From the NCBI GenBank assembly GCA_902826155.1, contig CADEDU010000012.1, positions 56,041 through 120,040 of the forward strand: DNA of 64,000 nt, given 5' to 3'. Source of the stretch: an uncultured beta proteobacterium (lineage in GTDB: Bacteria > Pseudomonadota > Gammaproteobacteria > Burkholderiales > SG8-39). Shown here in pieces: positions 27,842-35,578 of this stretch. The first letter of the stretch is position 1, and the number at the start of each line of letters is the position of its first letter. The translations under genes and the position numbers were made by a program. Below the pieces are notes generated by a model, which searched no databases, had not been told where the DNA came from, and saw only the letters and a program-made list of their open reading frames with translations.

Positions 27842-27874
27842 AAAGCCGCTCGGAACTCCCCGGGCGGCTTTTTT
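27842..27874 (+). terminator. Rho-independent terminator after the primase
   Basis: AAAGCCGC (27842-27849) pairs with GCGGCTTT (27864-27871), a 14-nt loop, with TTTT following. It lies about 35 bases after the primase stop and ends the orphan-primase unit. Confidence 0.85.
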
Positions 27875-28067
27875 GTTTCGGGGCGCCGAAACTTCTTCAC
27901 GCGTTTCACCGGACGGGAATAAATGTTCGAAGGGGCAGGGATGTAGCCGAATCGATCAACGCAGGCTCCTCCTCCTTGCGTGGCGTTCCTGCCCCTTCAC
28001 TTTTTTTCTTCACAATTTTCTTCACACGAGAGGTCGGGGCGTGGTGCGTCGATGCATCGAACCGGTG

Positions 28068-29108
28068 ATGGGGCTTGTCCGCATGGCGGTATTCGCCAGC
28101 GTGATGACGGCCGCATCCCTCGTTCACGCACAAGCGAGTTTGCGCCCGATGAGCCCGCCAGAGATCGCCGGTCGGGTCAACTGGCAGCCCCAGTGCAGCA
28201 ACTACGCGATCCTGGGGTATTGCTATTGCAACGGCGTGCCGTGCGCGTGGCATGTCGCGCACTACCTGCCGGTGTCCTTCATCGAAACCGTTCGCCGTCC
28301 CGGCGAAACGCTGGTCGTCGGGCTCGATTTCTCGCAGATGTCGCTCGCCGCCGGCGCAGGCCTTGCCGGGCATACCCGCCAGATCAACCAGGAGGGCATG
28401 GACAACACCTTCGAGGCGCGTAACTACTCGCTCCCCGAGCAGTACTTGCAGTGGGAAACCGGCTGCATGACCTGCAAGTCGAGCTACGCGAAGGTGCCTT
28501 ACAGCGACACCTCGAACGGTTTGGTGGGTAACTGGGGCAGCGGCGCCTGCGGAACGTTGAGCAACGTCCTCAACAAGCTCACCTCGTTTCAACGAGACAG
28601 CGGCTCGGGGCAGGGCACCTCGATGTCGCTCTACTACGCCAGCGAAGCCGATGCCTTGCATTGGCGTACCGGCTGCCGCGACGTGTCGCTGACGAATCTG
28701 CTGCGCTCGAACGCCTTCACCTGCGGCGCGAATGGCCTGGCCGAGTTTGCCGGAGCGGCCGAGCCGATGGCGCAACTCCTCGGTCGCGACGCGTGCATCG
28801 GCAATTGGAGTCCGCACTATCCGCGTCAGATGCGCACCCGCGGTCCGACTCAGGTGATCGCCGCCGCGGTCGCGGCGTACCGCAGCATCAGCATCGCGCG
28901 CACCGACACACAGACCTTCCCGTTTCCGGTGGATACCGCGGGGAAGTTCCAACTCGCCTATCCGAAGATCAGCCAGTGCGTAAGGCCGGGAAAACTCCCC
29001 CTGCCCACCGACATGCGACCGAGCCCCGATGGCGCATTCGGCTGGATCTACTGGCGACCGGTGAGCTGCTGCATCCCGTTCGAAGTCGTCGAGAACTGTT
29101 TCAGTTGA
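28068..29108 (+). CDS. TraU-family conjugal transfer protein
   Basis: A 346-residue exported, Cys-rich protein like TraU and the integrating-conjugative-element TraU family. A signal segment covers about residues 1-23, ending 'LVHAQA'. Matches are 'CNGVPCAWHVAHYLPVSFIE' near residue 45, several Cys pairs in the middle, and the diagnostic tail 'FGWIYWRPVSCC'. TraU proteins are periplasmic and needed for F-type mating-pair assembly; they are stabilised by disulfides. The start at ATG 28068 (or GTG 28065) has only a weak ribosome site, so a start slightly upstream is possible. It is the only clearly mating-bridge type gene in the window. Confidence 0.72.
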   Translation: MGLVRMAVFASVMTAASLVHAQASLRPMSPPEIAGRVNWQPQCSNYAILGYCYCNGVPCAWHVAHYLPVSFIETVRRPGETLVVGLDFSQMSLAAGAGLAGHTRQINQEGMDNTFEARNYSLPEQYLQWETGCMTCKSSYAKVPYSDTSNGLVGNWGSGACGTLSNVLNKLTSFQRDSGSGQGTSMSLYYASEADALHWRTGCRDVSLTNLLRSNAFTCGANGLAEFAGAAEPMAQLLGRDACIGNWSPHYPRQMRTRGPTQVIAAAVAAYRSISIARTDTQTFPFPVDTAGKFQLAYPKISQCVRPGKLPLPTDMRPSPDGAFGWIYWRPVSCCIPFEVVENCFS

Positions 29109-29263
29109 GTGAGAGTTGGTCAATGAACGTGCGAGGTGTCGCGCAGTGAATCGCACGGTGCAAAACGCGCGCTGGCGAACGTCGGATGCTCGGGCGGTAC
29201 GCGAGTGAGACATCGCGATACGTAGAAACGCGTGGTGCATCGCCACGCTGATGGGAGGAAGTG

Positions 29264-30460
29264 ATGGTGAGCACCACCGTGCCGTCATTCGAGGACTTCA
29301 TCGCGGCGAACGAGCGCTCGGTGAAGGCGTTCGCTGCGAAGTTCGATCTGCCGCGCGACGAAGTGGTGAACACCGCCTATGTCGCCTGGAGCGAGGCGCG
29401 CGAGGTGTACTCCCCCAACCATCCCAGCCGCGCCAAGTTCAACACCTTTGCCGTCGATAAGCTGCACGGCATGCTGTTCGCCGGCACCACCGATCCGTGC
29501 GCGTTCGCCCAGAGCGCCGACACGAAGTACGAGGAATACGCGCTCGGCGATCAGAAGTTCTTCGAGCCCAGGGACCGTGGACTCGAATCGGGACGCGAGC
29601 CCGGCGGCGCGGTGGACGAGCTGGTCGAGGATTTCCTCACGCGCGCCTACAGCGACCTGGCCTTCGACGATGCGATCCGCGGACATGCGGTCTACGCGCA
29701 TCCGCACTATCGCGTCGTCATCGACGGGGTGCTGGCCAACATACCGCGCCCCGAGCTCGCGGCACGGCTCAGTCTCACGCCGCGGCGGGTCTATCAGATG
29801 CTCTACGAAATCGAGACGATCATCCGTCGCAACGATCCGATCCTGGATGATCGATTAATCGCGATACCTCCGGACGGAGTGCTCGATGCCGATCCGGTCC
29901 GGCTCCGCAATCTGGGCTCGCTGTCGTTCAAACCGCTCAAAGAGCTCGATCGCGATCTTCTCGTGGCAACCCTTCGCGTCCAGATCAAACACGGCCAGCT
30001 GGTGCCGGTGGTGATCGACCAGTTCTACCGGGTGCTGGTCGGTGATTACGAATGCGGTGCGGCGCACACGTTGGGCATTGCAGCGATCAAGACCATCCTG
30101 CGGCCGATCGGTCAGGGCAAGGAATCGCGCGACGATGAACGGTTCGCCGCGCTCAAGCGCGAGCTCGATCTCACCGACGCGCGCCCAACCTATCAGCTCG
30201 AGCTGATCGATTCGCTCAAGAAACGGGTGCAGAAGGGCTCGCTCGGGCCCCTGGTCGGGGCACGGCTTGCCCATCTGCCGTTGCGCCAGCAGGAGCATGT
30301 GACCGGGCAGCTCGGCTGGTACGTGACAGCGCTCGAGATCGACGAGGCCAACGAGCTGGTGGCGGCCCATCACGCCGGACGCCTGGATCGGGTGCTCGAG
30401 CGAATCGCCAACGCCATGCATGCCAAAGCCGATCGGGAGCGCGCAAAGAGGGCGCAGTAG
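29264..30460 (+). CDS. Sigma-factor-like / ParB-like fusion protein
   Basis: A 398-residue protein in three parts. Residues ~30-70 resemble a sigma-70 region-2 pattern ('VNTAYVAWSEAREVYSPNHP', then 'KFNTFAVDKLHGML'). Residues ~155-185 are a region-4-type helix-turn-helix ('IPRPELAARLSLTPRRVYQM'). From ~210 a ParB/sulfiredoxin-like domain follows: 'FKPLKELDRDLLVATLRVQI' then 'GQLVPVVIDQFYRVLVGDYE'. The ATG at 29264 has GGAGG 5 bases upstream, preferred over a GTG three bases earlier. It abuts the NusA-like gene with no gap. The sum suggests a transcription or partition regulator of the element; the fusion is inferred from motifs, not verified. Confidence 0.68.
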   Translation: MVSTTVPSFEDFIAANERSVKAFAAKFDLPRDEVVNTAYVAWSEAREVYSPNHPSRAKFNTFAVDKLHGMLFAGTTDPCAFAQSADTKYEEYALGDQKFFEPRDRGLESGREPGGAVDELVEDFLTRAYSDLAFDDAIRGHAVYAHPHYRVVIDGVLANIPRPELAARLSLTPRRVYQMLYEIETIIRRNDPILDDRLIAIPPDGVLDADPVRLRNLGSLSFKPLKELDRDLLVATLRVQIKHGQLVPVVIDQFYRVLVGDYECGAAHTLGIAAIKTILRPIGQGKESRDDERFAALKRELDLTDARPTYQLELIDSLKKRVQKGSLGPLVGARLAHLPLRQQEHVTGQLGWYVTALEIDEANELVAAHHAGRLDRVLERIANAMHAKADRERAKRAQ

Positions 30461-31432
30461 ATGCGCATGTCCTCGGCCGCCGCGCTGTTGGATGACGCGG
30501 TCCATCGTATCGGTCTGCCAGCGGAGACGCTCATCTGGTTACTGGAGAGCGAGATCGAGGCCTACTACCTCGCGCGCGGCCAATATGCGCGGGCGCGGGT
30601 GAGTCTCACCGCTGGTGTTCCGAAAGTGGAGGCGGTGGAGATCGCGCCGGTCGGTGCTATGTGGCCTGAGCAGCGCTTCGCCTCGGTATGGCAACCGTCA
30701 CCGGACGCCTTTCGGCGCGTGGTCGACGACTACGCCCGTCATCAGATCGGTCAACTGGGTTGGGAGGTTACGCGGGCGCGTTGCGTCGCGATCAAAGACC
30801 AATATAGTTTGGTTGAGTTGTCCGACCATCCTGCGCTCGAGGGCGAGATCGCGGTGTTGCCGAACGCATTGCTCGGCGCGAGAGAGGCGAGCCTCTGGCG
30901 CAAGGGGATGGAGCGCTACGTGGCGGTGTATCAACCGCGCCGCGAACACTACGATGGCGCCGAACCGTGGCGCGCGCTCGAGCCGCGCTTCCTGGCCACG
31001 CGCCGGCACAGCATCTTTCTGCGGTCGTTGGTGCGTAACTTCGTCGGCATCTTCCCGCGCGCCGAGATCATCGGCGAGTTCGGGCTGTTGATCCTCGATT
31101 CGGACACGGACTTGGGAGCCTTCCTGGGCAAGGGTGGTGAGAACGTGCGGGCACTGGCCGAGCTTGCGGGCCTCACCGCAATCAAGGTCGCCCATGAGCC
31201 AAGCTCTCCGCGTCCGGAGGGACGCTTGAAGAGCGCGATCGAGCAGATCACGCCGGTTCGCCCAGCCGATGTAGCGATCACGCCACCAGCGCGAGAGCAA
31301 GATCCGTGGACGATCGCGGTGCGCGAAGACGAAACCAAGCGGCTGCTCGGACGAAACGGCAATCGGCTCACCATGATCGCGCGGCTTGCCGGTGTGCGCG
31401 TACGGGTCGAGTCTCGACGCATGGGAGGATAG
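30461..31432 (+). CDS. NusA-like transcription factor, compact element-borne paralogue
   Basis: A 323-residue protein that follows NusA along its length. The N-terminal helical domain resembles NusA's ('LIWLLESEIEAYYLARGQYA'). An S1-like region leads into 'ALLGAREASLWRKGMERYVA' and 'SIFLRSLVRNFVGIFPRAEI', which align with the NusA linker before KH1. KH1 has the GKGG loop near residue 222 ('FLGKGGENVRALAELAG'), KH2 the GRNG loop near 296 ('LLGRNGNRLTMIARLAG'). NusA of the host is about 490 residues; the C-terminal repeats are absent here. NusA binds RNA polymerase and RNA and controls pausing and (anti)termination, so this may tune transcription of the long transfer/pilus operon. Confidence 0.75.
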   Translation: MRMSSAAALLDDAVHRIGLPAETLIWLLESEIEAYYLARGQYARARVSLTAGVPKVEAVEIAPVGAMWPEQRFASVWQPSPDAFRRVVDDYARHQIGQLGWEVTRARCVAIKDQYSLVELSDHPALEGEIAVLPNALLGAREASLWRKGMERYVAVYQPRREHYDGAEPWRALEPRFLATRRHSIFLRSLVRNFVGIFPRAEIIGEFGLLILDSDTDLGAFLGKGGENVRALAELAGLTAIKVAHEPSSPRPEGRLKSAIEQITPVRPADVAITPPAREQDPWTIAVREDETKRLLGRNGNRLTMIARLAGVRVRVESRRMGG

Positions 31433-31435
31433 TTC

Positions 31436-31954
31436 GTGTCGAGCACGGTCATCTGCGTAATTGGCATCGCATCGACCCTGGCCAGTGTTCAACCGAAGCT
31501 TGCGCCGGACACGCGCAATTGGATCGCCGGCAACGTCTGTGCGGCCGCGAACGATGCTGCGGTCGATCCGCGCCTGTTGGTCGCCTATCTGCTGACCGAG
31601 AATCGTGGCATCGATCTATGGTCGATCCGGCCAGCGGCGCTTGGCAACGATCATGGGTTGTTTCAGATCAACAGCTACTTCCAGAAGAGCCGCCCGCACT
31701 TGCGCGATGTGCATCATCCCTACTACGGTGCGCTGACTGCCGCACAGGTGATGAAGGACAACCTGAAGCAGTTCGGGTGGACGTGGCAGGCGTTTGCAGC
31801 CTATTGGTCACCCGGACAATCGCAAGCAGGGACGCCAGCCGCGCGCGCGTACTACGCGCGTTACGCAACGAACTATCAGCTTGCAAATCGATTCTTCACG
31901 CAAGCCGGCAACAGCGAACAGCCCCGAACCTCGGTTCAAGGTCACAAGCAATGA
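31436..31954 (+). CDS. Lytic transglycosylase-like protein
   Basis: A 172-residue protein with an SLT-type fold. A hydrophobic N-terminal segment may be a signal. The catalytic-type Glu is in 'LLVAYLLTENRG', followed by 'ALGNDHGLFQINSYF', a G-L-F-Q-I-N motif of type-1 lytic transglycosylases, and 'HPYYGALTAAQVMKDNLKQF' and 'FAAYWSPG'. It is expected to cut peptidoglycan locally to let the pilus or transfer apparatus through. In the R64 plasmid pil cluster the pilT gene encodes such an enzyme. The start is GTG 31436, 3 bases after the NusA-like gene. Confidence 0.83.
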   Translation: MSSTVICVIGIASTLASVQPKLAPDTRNWIAGNVCAAANDAAVDPRLLVAYLLTENRGIDLWSIRPAALGNDHGLFQINSYFQKSRPHLRDVHHPYYGALTAAQVMKDNLKQFGWTWQAFAAYWSPGQSQAGTPAARAYYARYATNYQLANRFFTQAGNSEQPRTSVQGHKQ

Positions 31955-31966
31955 TCTTGTAGCAAC

Positions 31967-32479
31967 CTAGAAACCGATCCGCCGCTTCGGTGGTTCTGGC
32001 GGTGGAACCATCAGTTTCTTGATCAGGGCGTAGATTTCAGCAACCGCCTCATCGGTAAGATCGAGCTTGCGCTCGAGGCGGGAGAGTTTTGCGGCAAGCT
32101 CCTTATGCGTGGCAAGCAACTCACGCAGTCGCACGAATGCGCGCACGACAAGGATGCTCATCTCAACCGCCCGCTCGGAGCGAAGGACACTTGCGAGTTG
32201 GAGCGCGCCGTGCTCAGTGAAGGCATAGGGAGCCGTTCGTCGACCACCCCAACTTGAGATCACGGATTGTGATCTCAAGTCTTTCCACTCCTGCGCGCTG
32301 AGTTGAAACATGAAATCGGGCGGGAAGCGCTCGGCGTTGCGCTTCACCGCTTGCACGAGCGCGCGGGTCTCGACGTCGCACAGCGCAGCGAGATCCCCAT
32401 CGAGGAGGACACGCAACCCGCGGACTACGCGGATCTGTCCGCTCACGGACTCGATAGGTACGACACCCGTACTTTTCAT
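31967..32479 (-). CDS. ORF6N domain protein
   Basis: A 170-residue protein on the opposite strand to its neighbours. The N-terminal ORF6N DNA-binding domain (residues ~10-95) contains 'GQIRVVRGLRVLLDGDLAAL', 'RFPPDFMFQLSAQEW' and 'PYAFTEHGALQLASVLRSE'. A coiled-coil region follows ('LAAKLSRLERKLDLTDEAVA'). Such proteins occur as single 'moron' genes in prophages and integrative elements; their function is unclear, probably regulatory DNA binding. The ATG at 32479 has a TATAAC-like -10 box about 10 bases upstream on its strand but a poor ribosome site. Confidence 0.85.
   Translation of the reverse strand: MKSTGVVPIESVSGQIRVVRGLRVLLDGDLAALCDVETRALVQAVKRNAERFPPDFMFQLSAQEWKDLRSQSVISSWGGRRTAPYAFTEHGALQLASVLRSERAVEMSILVVRAFVRLRELLATHKELAAKLSRLERKLDLTDEAVAEIYALIKKLMVPPPEPPKRRIGF
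32252..32280 (-). repeat. Perfect 12-bp-arm inverted repeat inside the ORF6N gene
   Basis: ACTTGAGATCAC (32252-32263) and GTGATCTCAAGT (32269-32280) are exact reverse complements over a 5-bp spacer. The repeat encodes the 'DLRSQSVISS' stretch of the protein, so the palindrome is in the middle of the gene. It could be a binding site for the gene's own product. Confidence 0.75.
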
Positions 32480-32663
32480 AGGCCAGTTATATCGCGAGAT
32501 CGGCTGATCGACCAGTTGTCGCGCAGGCTCGCAATGTCAAACCTTGACGGGGCTTCTACCCAGCGGCGGAATTCGCTGGCCTCGCTTCACTCCCCAGGAA
32601 TAAATGGTTGAAGCGCGCCACTAGCCGGCACACCGCCAGTTATCGCGCGAACAGGAGAGCGCG

Positions 32664-33215
32664 ATGGCAAGCGAGCCGAACGAGGGCGCGAACTCGGGGG
32701 TCCCGGACCACGACCGGCGCGAAGCGACGCTGACCGAGATCAACTACGGCCTCAATCGCCAGACCAACGACCGGCGCTTGTACGTCGTGCGCCGTCTCAT
32801 CCAGACCCCGGGCGCGCGCGTGTTCGTGCCGCGCAGCGCGGCCGGCGCCAACCTATTCAGCCGCATCGTCGATCTGGACGCGATTTATGCCCGATGCGAG
32901 CAGAAACTCTGGCGCCGCGCTACGTCCGATGCCATGACCGACAAGCAAGAGCTCGAGCGCCAGTTGATGGAGCTCAACACCACGCTGGTCGATATCGCCG
33001 CGCACATGGCCGTCACGCACGGCGTGGAGGACAAAGGTTTCGATGCCGCAGTCGTCGCGCGGGTACGCGACATGCGAGCGCAAGCGAAGGCGTCCAGTGA
33101 TACGCCCTCCGCCGCGACCAGCAAGCCGCGCAAGGAACGCGTTGTCAATCCGGTGGTGGTCGAGCCGCCACCCGCCGAAGTAACGACCGCGGGCAGCGCG
33201 ACGTCGCCTGCGTGA
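32664..33215 (+). CDS. Unknown element protein with coiled-coil region
   Basis: A 183-residue cytoplasmic protein. Residues 25-70 include 'LTEINYGLNRQTNDRRLYVV', without a known domain. Residues ~85-115 ('MTDKQELERQLMELNTTLVD') look like a coiled coil. The tail is low complexity. The protein starts at an ATG with GGAG upstream. It is followed by two overlapping genes (stop TGA shares bases with a GTG, then ATG 33233), so the three form an operon with the HD membrane protein. Confidence 0.6.
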   Translation: MASEPNEGANSGVPDHDRREATLTEINYGLNRQTNDRRLYVVRRLIQTPGARVFVPRSAAGANLFSRIVDLDAIYARCEQKLWRRATSDAMTDKQELERQLMELNTTLVDIAAHMAVTHGVEDKGFDAAVVARVRDMRAQAKASSDTPSAATSKPRKERVVNPVVVEPPPAEVTTAGSATSPA

Positions 33216-33232
33216 GCGAGGGGACGAGCGCG

Positions 33233-33523
33233 ATGCGTGTGGGCGAGTTCGTCGGTTGGAGCGCGGTGGTCGGCATGTCGATCTGGGCCGGCAGCATCGC
33301 GATCGCCGATCGCGTGGACAAACCGGTCGCGGTGTGCCGCCCGCTCGCATGGGGTGCCGAATTGCTGCGCGATGCGCTCGCCGCGATCAAGCCGGGCAGT
33401 TTTCTGGACGCGACCGGGGACTCGATCCGCGTGGGCACCGCGCGTGCGTGCCTCGCGTACGTCGGCAACTACCTCCAAGTGACCCAGTCCTCGCCGCCGC
33501 AACGGGACGGAATGGCCCGATGA
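33233..33523 (+). CDS. Small membrane protein, unknown
   Basis: A 96-residue protein with one hydrophobic segment near residues 8-25 ('GWSAVVGMSIWAGSIAIAD'), so single-pass membrane or exported. No family was recognised. I start at ATG 33233, which has GAGGGGA 8-14 bases upstream; a GTG at 33212 would overlap the previous stop by GTGA and add seven residues. Its stop overlaps the ATG of the next gene. Confidence 0.6.
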   Translation: MRVGEFVGWSAVVGMSIWAGSIAIADRVDKPVAVCRPLAWGAELLRDALAAIKPGSFLDATGDSIRVGTARACLAYVGNYLQVTQSSPPQRDGMAR

Positions 33524-34863
33524 TCACGCCACAGAATCCGATCACGATGTGGCTGCGCGTCGGCTACTTGTGGCTGTGGCTAGTCGGGGTAACGTTCTTC
33601 GCCTGCTACGCGACGCTTGGCAATGAATCGCTCGCGCGTTTCGCGACCGACGCGCTCGGCGCCGAAGCGTTCGCGATGCTGAGCGAACGTGGCGCGCTCA
33701 AGCTTTACACCGCGGCGGTCGCGGCCAACGTGCACGAAGTGCTCCCGTTTCTTGCACTGGGTGCAGCGCTCGGCGCGCTGTGCCGCCTGATCGATTGGTC
33801 GCGCCGCTTCTTCAAGAGGCGCGCCGCCGCGCGGGTGAACGTCGTCACGGATCGGTTCGGTGGCCGCGTCATCATGCATCAAGCGGCGCTCGAGCACGAT
33901 CCCAACGCCGCCATGCCGCTGTTGCGCCTGAGCAAGCGCGAACCCGTGCCTGCCGGCGCATCACCGATCGAGCGCGAGGTCTTAGCGCTACTCGCGGCGC
34001 ACCCAGAGATCCCGGCCGATCCCGACGGCGTGCACGGCGTGTCGCTCTTCGACCATAGTCTGAACACGTGGGAACGCGCCTGTACTCAGCATGGCGCGGG
34101 ATCGCTGGTGGCCACGCTCTCGCTCTGTCATGACCTGGGCAAGCTGCTCGCTTACGTACCCGACGCAGACGGTGACTATCGACGCATCGCCATCCATCAG
34201 CCGCTCGCCTTGCAATTGGTGCGCCGATTGCCGGCGTTCGCGCAGCTTGATGCACCCGCGCGTGACCGTTTCATCCGCTTGCTCACCGCGCTGGTGACCG
34301 GTGCCATTCCGATCGATACCACGGACGAGGACCGCGCGATCCTGCGCGCATGCAAAGGTGCTGACTATGCCGCGACCGGCGCCGAGCGCGCTGCGCAAGA
34401 AGAAGAGGAACGCGCGGCGACCGATCCATCACAAGTGGCGAGCCTGGTGCGCACAGCGCTCCCCTCCCTGCTGCAAGCGCTGAACGTCAATCGCTGCCAC
34501 GACCGGAGCGTGCGGCCCGAGGCGATCTATTTGCCGGAGAAGAATCGCCTGTTGCTGCCGCTTGCCAGTTTGCGCAAGCGCATTCCGAGCGTACTTCCGG
34601 CGGAGATCGAGCTGGGCATCGATCTGGCCGTACCCGAGAAGCGCGCGAAACAGGCGAACGCGTTCGTGTTGGCGGTCGCGCGGGCGGTGCTCGATCTCGA
34701 CACCGTCTTCGAGGGCGCGAGCGCCGACGATGGGCTGTTCATGATGCGCAGCGGGCATTTCTACGAACCGAATGTCGTCGTCGTCCGCGCCGAAGGCTTC
34801 GCCGATTCGCTAATCAAGCAATGGGGGATGTGGAGCTATGAGATCGAGCTGGTCAAGCAGTAG
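33520..34863 (+). CDS. HD-domain membrane protein, TraI_2/MobH-like
   Basis: A 447-residue protein. Two N-terminal hydrophobic segments (about residues 12-30 and 63-90) suggest membrane anchoring. An HD-type metal phosphohydrolase core is visible: 'SLFDHSLNTWERA' gives a histidine, and 'VATLSLCHDLGKLLAYV' is the HD pair, with 'DYAATGAERAAQ' as a later Asp. This pattern resembles the TraI_2 domain of MobH relaxases, but the membrane segments and short length differ. Function could be a relaxase-like or nucleotide phosphohydrolase activity. It overlaps the previous stop by ATGA and the next start by 26 bases. Confidence 0.62.
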   Translation: MITPQNPITMWLRVGYLWLWLVGVTFFACYATLGNESLARFATDALGAEAFAMLSERGALKLYTAAVAANVHEVLPFLALGAALGALCRLIDWSRRFFKRRAAARVNVVTDRFGGRVIMHQAALEHDPNAAMPLLRLSKREPVPAGASPIEREVLALLAAHPEIPADPDGVHGVSLFDHSLNTWERACTQHGAGSLVATLSLCHDLGKLLAYVPDADGDYRRIAIHQPLALQLVRRLPAFAQLDAPARDRFIRLLTALVTGAIPIDTTDEDRAILRACKGADYAATGAERAAQEEEERAATDPSQVASLVRTALPSLLQALNVNRCHDRSVRPEAIYLPEKNRLLLPLASLRKRIPSVLPAEIELGIDLAVPEKRAKQANAFVLAVARAVLDLDTVFEGASADDGLFMMRSGHFYEPNVVVVRAEGFADSLIKQWGMWSYEIELVKQ

Positions 34864-35533
34864 CAAGCGTTGTTGGCAGGTTGCGGCATTGATGGGCGTG
34901 ATCGCGATCGATCTTCACGTCGTGCGCGCGGCCGAGGAGATGCCGTTTGCAACCAAGCAGATGCCATCGCAACTGGTGAATGGCGTGGTGGTACGCGGGG
35001 CGCAAGTCCCGGTATGGAATGCACCAGGGCATACCACCAACCCGCCTCGCACCCTGTCTGCTTCACCCGCACGGACCACGGCATCGCAATCCGTGCCACG
35101 TGCGGAGGCGAAGAAGGAGACGGCGCGAAGGGCGACCGCTCAGATCTCGGTCGAAGCGAAGGACGCTGATCGCTCGCAAGCGCCACGACCTGGTCCGACC
35201 GGCGATGAGCTCGATGCGTGGAACGTCGCGCTTGGCGTGACTAAAGATGCGACGCAGATTCCTCCTCCGCCTGCCCCCGACAACAGTTTCTCCGTGGCTG
35301 CAGGGCAACAGCTGTCTGCGGCGATGCGCGCGTTTCTGCGCAAGCACGACAAGCGCATGCAGTGGAGTACGCGCGCCGATTTCGTCATTGAACATCCGTA
35401 CCGCGTCACGCGCGAGGAACTGAACGCGACCTTGGAAGAAGTGCTCGCCGCCTACGGCTTGTCCGCGACGATCTGGGAAGGCAACGGCGTGGTCGAGATC
35501 TATCAGACCGGCGCCGAGCGCGAAGCACGCTAG
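34838..35533 (+). CDS. TcpQ-domain pilus protein, PilL C-terminal-like
   Basis: A 231-residue exported protein; the N-terminus has a hydrophobic segment about residues 13-30. The middle is Pro/Thr-rich linker. The C-terminal ~85 residues match the TcpQ/PilL domain: 'FSVAAGQQLSAAMRAFLRKH', then 'MQWSTRADFVIEHPYRV', then 'LEEVLAAYGLSATIWEGNGV'. In R64-type thin pili PilL is a lipoprotein partner of the secretin. It opens a plus-strand pilus operon and overlaps the HD gene by 26 bases. The start ATG 34838 lies in the previous gene; a later ATG would remove the signal. Confidence 0.8.
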   Translation: MRSSWSSSSKRCWQVAALMGVIAIDLHVVRAAEEMPFATKQMPSQLVNGVVVRGAQVPVWNAPGHTTNPPRTLSASPARTTASQSVPRAEAKKETARRATAQISVEAKDADRSQAPRPGPTGDELDAWNVALGVTKDATQIPPPPAPDNSFSVAAGQQLSAAMRAFLRKHDKRMQWSTRADFVIEHPYRVTREELNATLEEVLAAYGLSATIWEGNGVVEIYQTGAEREAR

Positions 35534-35578
35534 GCGCAGCGACTCGAAGCGAGTGCAATTGACGTTGGGGAGGAAGAC

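Noticed and set aside
27906..29288. 460-codon antisense frame opposite the TraU-like gene
   Set aside because: Composition is Arg/His/Ala-rich as expected for a shadow frame in high-GC DNA, and the plus-strand gene has clear family features.
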